The position numbers and the translations under genes are program-made. The notes under the pieces are model-generated. The model worked only from the letters and a program-made list of their open reading frames with translations, did not search any database and was not told the origin of the DNA. From Massilia sp. YIM B02443 (lineage in GTDB: Bacteria; Pseudomonadota; Gammaproteobacteria; Burkholderiales; Burkholderiaceae_D), in the NCBI RefSeq assembly GCF_030411955.1, contig NZ_JASNRA010000004.1, positions 166,096 through 230,095 on the forward strand: 64,000 nt of DNA, written 5' to 3'. Below, piece by piece: positions 18,338-26,928 of this stretch. The stretch's first letter is position 1; every line of letters begins with the position of its first letter.

Positions 18338-19185
18338 CAGAACCGGTAGGCGAAGGCGGTCGAAACCGACACATTGGTGGACCGCTCGACGAGCGGGCTA
18401 TGGCGGGCGTCGTCCGTCAGCCGGATCGCCTGCACTTGCGTGGTGAGCAGCCACGATGGGCTCAGCGCCCAGTTCCAGCGCGCCCCGACGCGCACGTCCT
18501 TGACGCCGCCGCCGGGACGATAGGCCGGATTGCCGCTGCTCACGGCTTCGCTGTCGCTGACGCCGAAATAGGCGCGGTTGTAGGCGCTGTTGACCAGCGT
18601 GACGCCGGCATTGAGCGAGACCGCATGGTGCGGCGCGAGCTGGAACGCCAGGCGCTGCACGCCGAGTTCCATGCGCGCGCCGTTGCGGTCGTTGCCGGCG
18701 CCGGCCAGCACGCTGCTGGTGAGGCGCCATTCGGGCGTCAGGTAATAGTTCAGGAAGGCGCCGCCTTCGACGCGGGTGCCGATGTCGCGCATGCCGGTCA
18801 GGCGCGCGCTGCCGGCGCGCTGGGCCGGCATCACCGAGGGGAAGGTCCAGGCGGTGGCGCCGATTTCGTTGCCGGCGCCGGCCTCGTCGCGGTCCGGATG
18901 CACCGACAGCAGCGGTCCGTACTCGACGGTGGGACGGTCGGACAGGTGCATCCCCGCGCTCATGCCCGAGATGAAGACGCCGTTGCTCCACTGGACCTGC
19001 AGCACCGGCAAGGCGCGCAGCACGCGGCTGTCGCCCCCTTCGTAGCGCGGGCGCGAGACCGCGCCCAGCCCGGCGTACATGTCGCGGCTGCCGTCTGGCA
19101 TTGGATTGGTGGTCGGCGTCTGCGCGCTTGCGCTGCCTGCGACCGCCAGAACCAAGGCAGTGACCGGGGCTGAAAGCTGTTTCAT
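18337..19185 (-). CDS. MipA/OmpV family outer-membrane protein
   Basis: 282 residues from the ATG at 19185 (MKQLSAPVTALVLAVAGSASA), with a signal peptide of about 21 residues. The mature protein has the DMYAGLGAVSRPRYEGGD start typical of MipA/OmpV, alternating beta-strand pattern, and a C-terminal phenylalanine (FAYRF) as in outer-membrane barrels. Members are scaffolding or small-molecule-related barrels often controlled by nearby two-component systems. Here it lies between an RstA-like regulator and an RstB-like kinase, suggesting control by them, but I see no shared operator. Confidence 0.88.
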   Translation of the reverse strand: MKQLSAPVTALVLAVAGSASAQTPTTNPMPDGSRDMYAGLGAVSRPRYEGGDSRVLRALPVLQVQWSNGVFISGMSAGMHLSDRPTVEYGPLLSVHPDRDEAGAGNEIGATAWTFPSVMPAQRAGSARLTGMRDIGTRVEGGAFLNYYLTPEWRLTSSVLAGAGNDRNGARMELGVQRLAFQLAPHHAVSLNAGVTLVNSAYNRAYFGVSDSEAVSSGNPAYRPGGGVKDVRVGARWNWALSPSWLLTTQVQAIRLTDDARHSPLVERSTNVSVSTAFAYRF

Positions 19186-19526
19186 CGTGAAAGGCTCGGA
19201 AGAGTTCGTTGCTGATATTTTACGTCGAGCAAGCCGTGCTCTCCCATCTGGATGCCGCATTCGTCGTTGCGGCGTGCAAATATCTCTGGCTGGTCCGTCG
19301 AATAAAAAGAGCCCACCGATGCTTGCACATCAGTGGGCAAACGGAAAAACCTGATGATGGAAGCGATGGTATGCGAGCATCTGGCGCCATTCACCCTCCA
19401 GATGTCGGCCAATTGTCGTCATTTTGTAAGTTTCGCCCGAGCGGGCATTGCACCTGTACAATCCCGGGCGGAGAGAACCATGGCCGCATACAACGATCGC
19501 TACCGACAGTCACCAGGAGCACGCCC
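19186..19526. other. Intergenic region between mipA and the kinase gene
   Basis: About 340 bp holding the divergent promoters of mipA (minus) and the kinase (plus; TACAAT at 19457-19462 is a possible -10). It also holds a minus-strand terminator-like hairpin. No convincing coding frame is present; a minus frame 19182-19412 looks random. Confidence 0.5.
19301..19338 (-). terminator. Orphan intrinsic terminator on the minus strand
   Basis: On the minus strand an 11-bp stem, GCCCACTGATG with CATCGGTGGGC (one T-G wobble), six-base loop, followed by TCTTTTTATT. No annotated gene ends here on that strand. A short RNA starting upstream, between about 19340 and 19500, is possible. Confidence 0.55.
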
Positions 19527-20846
19527 GTGAACCGGATTTTTTTCCGTTTCTTCGTGCTGGTCATGCTGTCGATCACGGCCGCCACCTTCGTCATCTATTT
19601 CGCCTTCGCGCGCCTGTTCGGCGACCCGCTCGACGACATCGCGCGGCGCCAGGCCGCGGCCCAGATCTTCCTGCTCGAGCAATACGTCGACCAGGCGCCG
19701 GCCGACGAATGGCTCACCCGCCTGAACAATGTGCGCGAAGTGTCCGAGGTGCGCTACGACCTGCTGCCGCTGCAGCAGGCCCGTGCCCAACTTGGCAAGA
19801 GCCACCCGGAACTGGAACGCGGCGCGATCGTGATCGACGTCCACGCGCGCGCCTTCTACCGCCGGGTCGACCTGCGCGGCGAGCGCTACATCGGCAGCGA
19901 CGAGGACGTGCTGGTGGCGCGCAACCTGCCGGTCGACGTCGGGCAGGCGCTCAAGATGGAAGCGCTGCGCTACGTGATCGTGGCGATCGCACTGCTGATC
20001 CCGATCGCGCTGTGGTCGCGCGCGCACTGGCAGAGCCTGCAATCGCTGTCGCGCATGGCCGACCAGTTCGGCAGCGGCAAACTGTCGGCGCGGGCGCGCA
20101 TGCGGCCGTCCGCCACCGTCTACCCGCTGGCCGAGCGGATCGACCACATGGCCGACCGCATCGAGACCCTGCTCGAAGCCCAGCGCAGCCTGCTGCATTC
20201 GGTGTCACACGAACTGCGCACGCCGATCGCGCGCCTCGAGTTCGGACTGGAGCTGCTGGACGCGCGCGCCAACGATCCCGACCTGCACCGGCGCATCGCG
20301 GCGATGGAAGGCGATCTGCGCGAGCTGAACAGCCTGGTCAACGAACTGCTCGATATGAGCAAGCTCGACAGCGCACGGACGCTGCAGCCGACCGGCGTCG
20401 ACCTGGCCGCCCTGTTGCATGATTGCTGCGCCACGCTGCCGCCTTCGCCACACGCCGTCGACTGCGAGCTGCAAGGTGACCTGGGTCAGATCGAGGCCGA
20501 TCCGCGCCTGCTGGCGCGTGCGGTGGGCAACCTGCTGCGCAATGCCCAGAAATACGCGGCCGGCCATGTCGTGCTGTCGGCGCGTCGCGGCCCGGGCGGC
20601 GTCGAGATCGCGGTCGACGACGACGGCCCCGGCATTCCCGAGGATGAACGCGAACGTATCTTCGATCCGTTCTACCGCCTCGACCGCAGCCGCGACCGCG
20701 CCACCGGCGGCTTCGGACTGGGGCTGTCGATCGCGCGCAAGGCGGTGGCGCTGCATGGCGGTTCGCTGCAGGCCGAGGCATCTCCCCTGGGCGGCGCGCG
20801 CCTGGTCGTGCGCCTGCCTGAGCCGGGCCTCGCCGCCAATAAATAA
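19527..20846 (+). CDS. Sensor histidine kinase, RstB-like
   Basis: 439 residues starting at a GTG (19527) behind CCAGGAG. Topology: membrane helix 1 at about 8-30, a periplasmic sensor of about 115 residues, helix 2 at about 147-165, then HAMP. The phospho-acceptor is H228 in HSVSHELRTP. ATP-binding boxes follow: N box NLLRNAQKYA, G1 DDDGPGIP, F box FDPFYRLD, G2 GFGLGLSIA. The HWQSL segment after helix 2 is like RstB. Its partner is presumably the RstA-like regulator at 16819. Confidence 0.92.
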   Translation: MNRIFFRFFVLVMLSITAATFVIYFAFARLFGDPLDDIARRQAAAQIFLLEQYVDQAPADEWLTRLNNVREVSEVRYDLLPLQQARAQLGKSHPELERGAIVIDVHARAFYRRVDLRGERYIGSDEDVLVARNLPVDVGQALKMEALRYVIVAIALLIPIALWSRAHWQSLQSLSRMADQFGSGKLSARARMRPSATVYPLAERIDHMADRIETLLEAQRSLLHSVSHELRTPIARLEFGLELLDARANDPDLHRRIAAMEGDLRELNSLVNELLDMSKLDSARTLQPTGVDLAALLHDCCATLPPSPHAVDCELQGDLGQIEADPRLLARAVGNLLRNAQKYAAGHVVLSARRGPGGVEIAVDDDGPGIPEDERERIFDPFYRLDRSRDRATGGFGLGLSIARKAVALHGGSLQAEASPLGGARLVVRLPEPGLAANK

Positions 20847-20881
20847 ACAATTCGGTTTACTTATTCATAACAGCCGCGTAC

Positions 20882-20908
20882 GCTGGCGAGATTGTCAATG
20901 TCGCCAGC
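20882..20908. promoter_or_regulatory. Inverted repeat at the MFS gene start
   Basis: Eight-base arms GCTGGCGA (20882-20889) and TCGCCAGC (20901-20908) flank an 11-base centre that includes the first possible ATG (20898). It could be an operator for the downstream SufR-like regulator or a hairpin over the initiation region. The evidence is symmetry and position only. Confidence 0.4.
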
Positions 20909-22124
20909 CGCCATGAACGACCGCCTGCTGATCGCCACCCTTTGCGCATTGGGATTGCTGTCCACCACCGGCGCATCCTTGCCCTACCCGCTGCTGGCGC
21001 CCCTGTTCGCCGACGGCGGCGTGAACGGCCTGAACAGCTTCCTCGGCCTGCCGCCCAAGCTGCTTCTGGGGATCGCACTGATGATCAATCCGCTCGGCCT
21101 GCTGATCGGCAGCGCCGTGCTCGGCCCGCTGTCGGACGGTTTCGGCCGGCGCCGCGCGCTGCTGTTGACGACGATTGGCGCCGCGCTCGGCCACCTGCTG
21201 ACGGCGGTGGCGATGGTGATGGAGTCGTATGTGCTGTTCCTGGCGGCGCGCTTCGTTACCGGTCTGCTGGAAGGCAATGGCGCGGTGATGCGGGCGATCG
21301 TGATCGAGCGGATCCAGGGCCCGCTGCGCAACCACGCGCTGTCATGGCTGAACGGCGCCTTCAACCTGGGCTGGCTGGTCGGCCCGCTGCTGGCCAGCGC
21401 CACCATGGCGGGCGGCGCGGCGCTGCCGTTCCAACTCGCCGCCGGCGCCCTGCTGCTGGGCACGCTCGGTGTGCTGGTGTCGATTCCGGCGACGCCGGCG
21501 CCCACCCACGGCCACGGCTGGTGGAGCATGGCGCGCCGCCGCCATGCGCTGACCTTGCTGCAGCACGCGCCGCTGCGCACCCTGTTCATCGTACACCTCG
21601 GCTATTGCTGCGGCGTGGCGGCGCTGTACGAATTCTTTCCGCTGTGGCTGGTGGACGTGGGCGGCTACGACGCACCGCGCATCGCGCTGGTGAACATGGG
21701 GATGTGCGCCCTGATGACCACGGCTGCCCTGTTCGCCGGCCGCGCCAGCGCGCTCGACGGCCGCCAGCGCGCCGGCTGGTATGCCGGCATGGGGGCGATG
21801 GCGATCCTGTGCGTCGGCTTCGGCAGCCTGGAGGTCGGCATCGCCGGCATCGTCCTGTTCGGCGTGCCGCACGCGTTCTACAACACGGCACTGCAAAGCT
21901 GGTCGGCCGACGCCTTCGCCGCCCACGGCCAGGGCGCGGTAATGGCGCTACTGTCGACCACTTTCTGCATCGCCAACATCCTGGTGGCGCTGGCCGGTGG
22001 ACTATTGAGTCTGGTCGATACGCGTCTGGTGCTGGTGCTGGGCGGCCTGCTGGCGGTGTGGGCCTCGTTCGCGCTGCGCCGCTGGCGCCTGCGCAGCGCG
22101 CAGCCGAATCTGGAGGGCGCATGA
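20898..22124 (+). CDS. MFS transporter
   Basis: About 408 residues with roughly 12 membrane helices. The MFS loop-2/3 signature is visible as GPLSDGFGRRRA near residues 78-89. The start is uncertain: ATG 20898 lies inside an inverted repeat and ATG 20913 (MNDRLL) is an alternative; neither has a clear ribosome site. The stop overlaps the next gene (ATGA), so the transporter and the Fe-S regulator are translationally coupled. The substrate cannot be told from sequence. Export of a compound that damages or chelates iron-sulfur centres would fit the pairing; this is inference. Confidence 0.85.
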   Translation: MSPAAMNDRLLIATLCALGLLSTTGASLPYPLLAPLFADGGVNGLNSFLGLPPKLLLGIALMINPLGLLIGSAVLGPLSDGFGRRRALLLTTIGAALGHLLTAVAMVMESYVLFLAARFVTGLLEGNGAVMRAIVIERIQGPLRNHALSWLNGAFNLGWLVGPLLASATMAGGAALPFQLAAGALLLGTLGVLVSIPATPAPTHGHGWWSMARRRHALTLLQHAPLRTLFIVHLGYCCGVAALYEFFPLWLVDVGGYDAPRIALVNMGMCALMTTAALFAGRASALDGRQRAGWYAGMGAMAILCVGFGSLEVGIAGIVLFGVPHAFYNTALQSWSADAFAAHGQGAVMALLSTTFCIANILVALAGGLLSLVDTRLVLVLGGLLAVWASFALRRWRLRSAQPNLEGA

Positions 22125-22762
22125 ACACCTTCGAGCGCATCCTGCTGCAACTCAAAATGCGCGGCCCGCAGACCGCGCAGGCGCTGGGCGAACCGCTTGG
22201 ATTGACCTCGATGGGCGTGCGGCGCCAGCTGGAAGGCGCGCAAGAGAAGGGCCTGGTCGATTGCGAGGATAGCGGCGGCAAGGTCGGACGGCCGGTGCGG
22301 CGCTGGCGCCTGAGCGAGGCCGGCCACGCGCGTTTTCCGGACCGGCACGCCGAGCTGACCGTCGACCTGCTGGGCCAGGTGCAGGCGCTGTTCGGCGCGG
22401 ACGCCATCGAACGCCTGATCGCCACCCGCGAGCAGGCCGGCGAGGCGCTGTACCGGCGCCGGCTGGACGAGGTGGCGCACGCGGCGCCGCTGCTGGACAA
22501 GGTGGCGGCGCTGGCCGCGGTGCGCGACGAGGAAGGCTATATGGCCGAAGCCCAGGCGCGCGAGGACGGCAGCGTGCTGCTGCTCGAACACCATTGCCCG
22601 ATCTGCGCGGCGGCGCGCAGCTGCCAGGATTTCTGCCGTTCGGAGCTGGACGTATTCCAGCGCGTGCTGGGCCCGAGGGTGAAGGTGATCCGGATCGAGC
22701 ACCAGCCAAGCGGGGGCCGGCGCTGCGCCTATACGGTGACGCCGGTGATGCCCGCGCCGTGA
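22121..22762 (+). CDS. SufR-like Fe-S helix-turn-helix regulator
   Basis: 213 residues. N-terminal winged HTH (LGLTSMGVRRQLEGAQEKGLV at about 26-46, then GRPVRRWRLSEAG). The C-terminal part has cysteines at 159, 162, 168, 172 and 202 in the HHCPICAAARSCQDFC...RRCAYTV pattern of regulators that bind an iron-sulfur cluster, such as SufR. The usual suf genes are absent from the neighbourhood, so it probably controls the coupled transporter. Start overlaps the MFS stop by 4 bases. Confidence 0.85.
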   Translation: MNTFERILLQLKMRGPQTAQALGEPLGLTSMGVRRQLEGAQEKGLVDCEDSGGKVGRPVRRWRLSEAGHARFPDRHAELTVDLLGQVQALFGADAIERLIATREQAGEALYRRRLDEVAHAAPLLDKVAALAAVRDEEGYMAEAQAREDGSVLLLEHHCPICAAARSCQDFCRSELDVFQRVLGPRVKVIRIEHQPSGGRRCAYTVTPVMPAP

Positions 22763-22798
22763 TCGTCCTGGTGGACCATTCCGACGAAGCTGCGTCGC

Positions 22799-23461
22799 TT
22801 ATTTTCCTGCGGCAGCCCTGGCGACCAGCGCATCGAGCACCTGCGTGGTGGCCTGCATCACGGGCGCCGGGGCATCGATCCGGTTGGCATCGGCCACCAG
22901 GTCCGGCGAGGTGACGTATTTGCCGTCGATGATGATGGTCGGGGTGCCGCCGACCTTGTATGCCTGCACTTGCTGCGCCAGGCGGCGCAGCTTGGTGGTC
23001 ACGCCGAACGAGTTCCACGCTTGCATGAACGTGGCCTTGTCCAGGCCGTTCGAGTTGGCCCAGGCGATGATGTCTTCGTCGCGCAGCAGGCGCTTGCGCT
23101 CGACGTGCACGGCGCGGAATACGCGCTGATGGTATTCGTCAAGCTTGCCCATGGCTTCCAGCGTCAGGAACAGGCGCGCTTCCGGGTCAAGCGGCCCCTG
23201 GAACGGATAGTGGATGCGCCGCACCACGATATTGTCGCCCTGCTTCTTGATCCACGCGTTCAGGGTCGGCTCCAGCGCGTTGCAGGCCGGGCAGTGGTAG
23301 GCGAAGAACTCGACCACTTCGACCTTCTTGCCCACCGCCTGGGTCGGCTGCGGCGCCGCCAGCGTGGTGTATTCGGCGCCGTTGCGCGGCTCGAGCGGCG
23401 AAGCATTGGCGAAGCCGGCAACCAGCGCGGCGCCGAGGAGGGCTGCATGCAGGGAACGCAT
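22799..23461 (-). CDS. DsbA-like thiol:disulfide interchange protein, copy 1
   Basis: 220 residues with a signal peptide (MRSLHAALLGAALVAGFANA). Thioredoxin fold with the redox pair C57-P-A-C60 in YHCPACN and the cis-proline loop GGTPTII. The typical periplasmic DsbA oxidises substrate cysteines; the CPAC dipeptide differs from E. coli CPHC and would alter redox potential. It is closely similar to the gene at 23940-24602, including the ribosome-site region, so it is a recent tandem duplicate. The role is periplasmic disulfide formation by family. Confidence 0.9.
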   Translation of the reverse strand: MRSLHAALLGAALVAGFANASPLEPRNGAEYTTLAAPQPTQAVGKKVEVVEFFAYHCPACNALEPTLNAWIKKQGDNIVVRRIHYPFQGPLDPEARLFLTLEAMGKLDEYHQRVFRAVHVERKRLLRDEDIIAWANSNGLDKATFMQAWNSFGVTTKLRRLAQQVQAYKVGGTPTIIIDGKYVTSPDLVADANRIDAPAPVMQATTQVLDALVARAAAGK

Positions 23462-23613
23462 GGTGATCCTTTCACAAAGACGAGATTGGCAAACGAATGG
23501 CAGGGTACCATCATTTGCTTACATTTCGTCAATGTGAACCGGGCCGGCGACGGCCCGGCGTCGAGGATGGTGCGGGCGCATCCCGGAAGTATCGGATGCG
23601 CCCGCCGGCGGCG

Positions 23614-23943
23614 TCAGCGGCGCGCGTCCGACACTTCCGGGCGCACGTGGGTCACGCCGTACCACAGGTGTTGCCACCAGTGGTCGCGCGAGTTGACCGT
23701 GACCAGGCATTTCTTGTCGACGCCGGACTTGAAGACCTGGTCCTGGCACATATTGTTGACCAGCGCGTTGCGCTGGTTCTCGGCATTGACCAGGGCGATG
23801 CAGAGCCAGATGACGGCCAGTCCACAGACGGCCGCCAGCGACCACGCGATGTGGTTCACGTGGCTGGTTTCAAACAGGTCGTCCTCGTTGGGTCGGGACC
23901 CTTCGTACATCTTGAGGACTTCGCGTTCGACGTCCTTGCTCAT
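23614..23943 (-). CDS. Small single-pass membrane protein between dsbA-like copies
   Basis: 109 residues. An acidic N-terminus (MSKDVEREVLKMYEGS) precedes one hydrophobic helix at about 33-52 (AWSLAAVCGLAVIWLCIALV), followed by a probably periplasmic tail with two cysteines (about 66 and 79) that could be a DsbA substrate pair. The ATG overlaps the stop of the upstream dsbA-like gene (ATGA), so it is coupled to it. No recognised family. Confidence 0.75.
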   Translation of the reverse strand: MSKDVEREVLKMYEGSRPNEDDLFETSHVNHIAWSLAAVCGLAVIWLCIALVNAENQRNALVNNMCQDQVFKSGVDKKCLVTVNSRDHWWQHLWYGVTHVRPEVSDARR

Positions 23944-24602
23944 TTGCTTGCGGCTGCCTTTGCGACCAGTGCGTCCATGACCTGGGTAGTGGCCTGCATC
24001 AGGGGCGCCATTTCCTGGATCTTGGTGGCTTGCGACACTTGCGACGGCGAGGTCACATACTTACCGTCGATGATGATGGTCGGGGTGCCGCTGACCTTGT
24101 AGGCTTCGGCCTGCTGCGACAGGCGGCGCAGCTTGGTGGTCACGCCGAACGAGTTCCAGGCTTCCATGAACTTGGCCTTGTCCAGGCCGTTCGAGGTGGC
24201 CCAGGCGATGATGTCTTCGTCCTTCATCAGGCGCTTGCGCTCGACGTGGACGGCGCGGAACACGCGGTCATGGTATTCGTTCAGCTTGCCCATGGCGTCG
24301 AGGGTCAGGAACAGGTGCGCTTCCGGATCGGCCGGGCCCTGGAACGGCAGGTGGATGCGGCGCATCACGATATTGTCGCCCTGCTTCTTGACCCAGGCGT
24401 TCAGGGTCGGTTCCAGCGCGTTGCAGGCCGGGCAGTGGTAAGCGAAGAACTCGACCACTTCGACCTTCTTGCCCACGGTCTGGGTCGGTTGCGGGGTCGC
24501 CAGCGTGGTGTATTCGACGCCATTGCTCGGGTTAGTCGGCGAAGCATTGGCGAAACCGGCAACCAGGGCGGCGGCAACGAGGGCGAAACGCAGGGAACGC
24601 AT
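23940..24602 (-). CDS. DsbA-like thiol:disulfide interchange protein, copy 2
   Basis: 220 residues from the ATG at 24602 (MRSLRFALVAAALVAGFANA), again with signal peptide, CPAC pair and SGTPTII cis-proline loop. Most residues match copy 1; differences cluster at the mature N-terminus and in the C-terminal helix. GGATCACC sits before the ATG of both copies. It is the first gene of a unit with the 109-aa membrane protein; copy 1 follows after about 150 bp and may be transcribed separately. Confidence 0.9.
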   Translation of the reverse strand: MRSLRFALVAAALVAGFANASPTNPSNGVEYTTLATPQPTQTVGKKVEVVEFFAYHCPACNALEPTLNAWVKKQGDNIVMRRIHLPFQGPADPEAHLFLTLDAMGKLNEYHDRVFRAVHVERKRLMKDEDIIAWATSNGLDKAKFMEAWNSFGVTTKLRRLSQQAEAYKVSGTPTIIIDGKYVTSPSQVSQATKIQEMAPLMQATTQVMDALVAKAAASK

Positions 24603-24860
24603 GGTGATCCTTCCACAAGAATGAGTAAGCAAACGACCGGCAGATTACCATTTTTTGGCGCTGCCCTGCTCAAGAGGCGGATTTTTTTGCATTTGCTTAC
24701 GGGTGAAACAAAAGCCTCGTGCAAATGCGGCATTGCACTCCGCGCCTGCCCTCGGACATCGGCGCCATTCACAGGGCCATCATCGCTTCCTGCCCCACCT
24801 CCGGCAAGGCTTACCCGGATCGGTTAGCATGAATACTTTGACGTATCACAAGGAGTCTCC

Positions 24861-25682
24861 ATGGCCACGCTTCCCACCTATTTCGTCTCGCATGGCGGCG
24901 GCCCCTGGCCGTGGATGAGGGAGCAGTATGGGCCGGTGTACGACAAGCTGGCCGCATCGCTGGCGGCGCTGCGGCGCGAGGCGGATGCCAGCGGCGCGGT
25001 GCGCGCGGTGCTGGTGGTGAGCAGCCACTGGGAGACGCCGCAGTTCATGGTCTCGTCCGGCACCGCGCCGGGCATGATCTACGATTACGGTGGTTTTCCG
25101 CCGCACACCTACCAGGTGCAGTATCCGGCGCCGGGCGAACCGGCGCTGGCGCGGCGCGTGGCCGGGCTGCTGAACGCGGCCGGCCAGCCGGCCGGGCTCG
25201 ATCCCGAGCGCGGCTTCGACCACGGCACCTTCTCGATGCTGTATCCGGTGTATCCGGAAGCGCGCATGCCGGTGGTGCAGCTGTCGCTGCGGCGCGACCT
25301 CGATCCGGCGGCGCACCTGGCGGCCGGGCGCGCGCTGGCGCCGCTGCGCGACGATGGCGTCTTGATCATCGGCAGCGGACTGTCGTTCCACAACCTGCGC
25401 CAGTTCGGCCCAAGCGGCAAGATCGCCTCGCATGCATTCGACGCCTGGCTGCAGGACACGCTGCTGGAGCACGATCCCGTTCAGCGCGAACAGCTACTGC
25501 TGCGCTGGGACGCGGCGCCGCAGGCGCGCGCCGCGCATCCGCGCGAAGAGCACCTGATTCCGCTGCTGGTGGCGCTGGGCGCGGCCGAGCGCGAGCCGGC
25601 CGCGTGCGTGTATCACGAGGACGATTTCTTCGGCAGCCTGGCGGTGTCGAGTTTCAGGTTCGGCGCGGCGGCGGGCGCTTGA
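24861..25682 (+). CDS. ygiD: Class III extradiol dioxygenase family protein (YgiD/DODA type)
   Basis: 273 residues of the LigB/DODA superfamily. Likely metal ligands: His in SHGGGPWPW (about residue 11), SSHWE (about 55-59) and GFDHGTFS. The family includes E. coli YgiD, a DOPA 4,5-extradiol dioxygenase, and plant DODA. The natural bacterial substrate is uncertain. Start has AAGGAG before the ATG. It is monocistronic and convergent with the ylqF gene; a palindromic repeat separates the two ends. Confidence 0.85.
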   Translation: MATLPTYFVSHGGGPWPWMREQYGPVYDKLAASLAALRREADASGAVRAVLVVSSHWETPQFMVSSGTAPGMIYDYGGFPPHTYQVQYPAPGEPALARRVAGLLNAAGQPAGLDPERGFDHGTFSMLYPVYPEARMPVVQLSLRRDLDPAAHLAAGRALAPLRDDGVLIIGSGLSFHNLRQFGPSGKIASHAFDAWLQDTLLEHDPVQREQLLLRWDAAPQARAAHPREEHLIPLLVALGAAEREPAACVYHEDDFFGSLAVSSFRFGAAAGA

Positions 25683-25684
25683 CC

Positions 25685-25763
25685 GCGTGAACGGGGGCCC
25701 CGTCCACCCTACGATGCGTCTGCAGAATCCGTAGGGTGGACGGCTCTGCCGTCCACGCGTTCA
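25685..25763. repeat. Intergenic palindromic repeat, copy A (GTAGGGTGGACGG type)
   Basis: Left arm from CGCGTGAACGGGGG to CCACCCTAC (25685-25712) and right arm GTAGGGTGGACGG to CGCGTTCAAC (25731-25763) are inverted copies with an 18-bp centre. It sits between two convergent genes and may serve as a transcript end. The outer motif CGCGTTCAACCGGCC is shared with copy D. Confidence 0.8.
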
Positions 25764-25800
25764 ACCGGCCACTACAGACTGGTACCGCGCGACGAAACGA

Positions 25801-26748
25801 TCAGGTCCCGCGCTTGCCGCGCGCAGCCTCTTCCGCCTTCAGCGCCGCTTTCTCGGCGGCGATGCGCGCCTTCTCGGCCATCTCGGCCTCGTGCTTCGCC
25901 AGGCTCAGCGCGCGGGTCTCGGGCGTTTCCAGGCTGATGCGCCCCAGAGCGCCCTGGCGGTAGTCCTGCAGCAGCGTGTGCGCCGCCTTTTCGTAGTCGT
26001 ACTCGCCGCCGCGCACGCGGAAACCGCGGCGCATCGCCACGCCTTCGACCACGTCGACGCCGTCCATGCCCTCGGTCTTGAGGCCGTAGCGGGCAGTCAA
26101 CAGCTGCGGATAGCGCTCCAGCAGCAGGCCGCCCAGGTACTCGGCCACTTCTTCCTCGACCAGCGCATTGGTGCCGATCGCGTGGCTGGCGGCCAGCATC
26201 AGGCCGTCGCTCGCCATGGCGATCTTCGGCCACAGCATGCCGGGAGTATCGACCAGCACCACGTTCTTGTTCAGGTACAGGCGCTGCTGGGTCTTGGTCA
26301 CGGCCGGCTCGTCGCCGACCTTGGCCACGCGCTTCTTCAGCAGCGCGTTCATCAGGGTCGATTTGCCGACGTTCGGAATACCCATGATCATGATCCGCAG
26401 CGGCTTGGTCGGCACGCCGCGGTGCGGCGCCAGCGACAGCGCCAGGTCCGGGATGCGCGCCACGTCGGCCGGCTTCTTGGTCGTCATCGGATAGGCAGTC
26501 ACGCCGTCCTGGGCATCGTAGAAGGCTTTCCAGGCGGCGGTGGCGGCAGGGTCGGCCAGGTCGATCTTGTTCAGGACCTTCAGGCACGGGCGCTGGCGGA
26601 ACTTGCGCAGCTCTTCCACCAGCGGGTTGCGGCTCGCTTCGGGCAGGCGCGCATCCAGGACTTCGATCACCAGATCGATGTTCTCCATCTGCTCGGCCGC
26701 TTCCTTCTTGGCCGCGTTCATGTGCCCAGGGAACCATTGAATCGACAT
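25801..26748 (-). CDS. ylqF: Ribosome biogenesis GTPase YlqF/RbgA
   Basis: 315 residues, circularly permuted GTPase: G4 NKID (60-63) comes before G1 GIPNVGKST (123-131) and G3 DTPG (167-170). The N-terminus MSIQWFPGHM is the family hallmark. In Bacillus the protein helps late assembly of the large ribosomal subunit. A Lys/Ala/Glu-rich C-terminal tail (about 285-315) is typical of proteobacterial members. Monocistronic. Confidence 0.94.
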   Translation of the reverse strand: MSIQWFPGHMNAAKKEAAEQMENIDLVIEVLDARLPEASRNPLVEELRKFRQRPCLKVLNKIDLADPAATAAWKAFYDAQDGVTAYPMTTKKPADVARIPDLALSLAPHRGVPTKPLRIMIMGIPNVGKSTLMNALLKKRVAKVGDEPAVTKTQQRLYLNKNVVLVDTPGMLWPKIAMASDGLMLAASHAIGTNALVEEEVAEYLGGLLLERYPQLLTARYGLKTEGMDGVDVVEGVAMRRGFRVRGGEYDYEKAAHTLLQDYRQGALGRISLETPETRALSLAKHEAEMAEKARIAAEKAALKAEEAARGKRGT

Positions 26749-26850
26749 GCTATTGCTCTCTTAATCTTACGTTTAACACGCTATTTTACGCTGCTGGCGC
26801 ACCGACCAGTATCGTTGGCGCCACAACGGCCCTGCTCCACCCGCATACCG

Positions 26851-26879
26851 TTGAGCGGTTGCAACACTGTTGACATAAT
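26851..26879 (+). promoter_or_regulatory. Sigma-70 type promoter for the 38-aa gene
   Basis: TTGAGC (26851-26856), a 17-bp spacer and CATAAT (26874-26879), about 50 bp before the ATG at 26929. Confidence 0.55.
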
Positions 26880-26928
26880 CGACCTGCACACTGGCCTCTT
26901 GTCCGCAGTTACCGCCAAGGAGGGAGCA

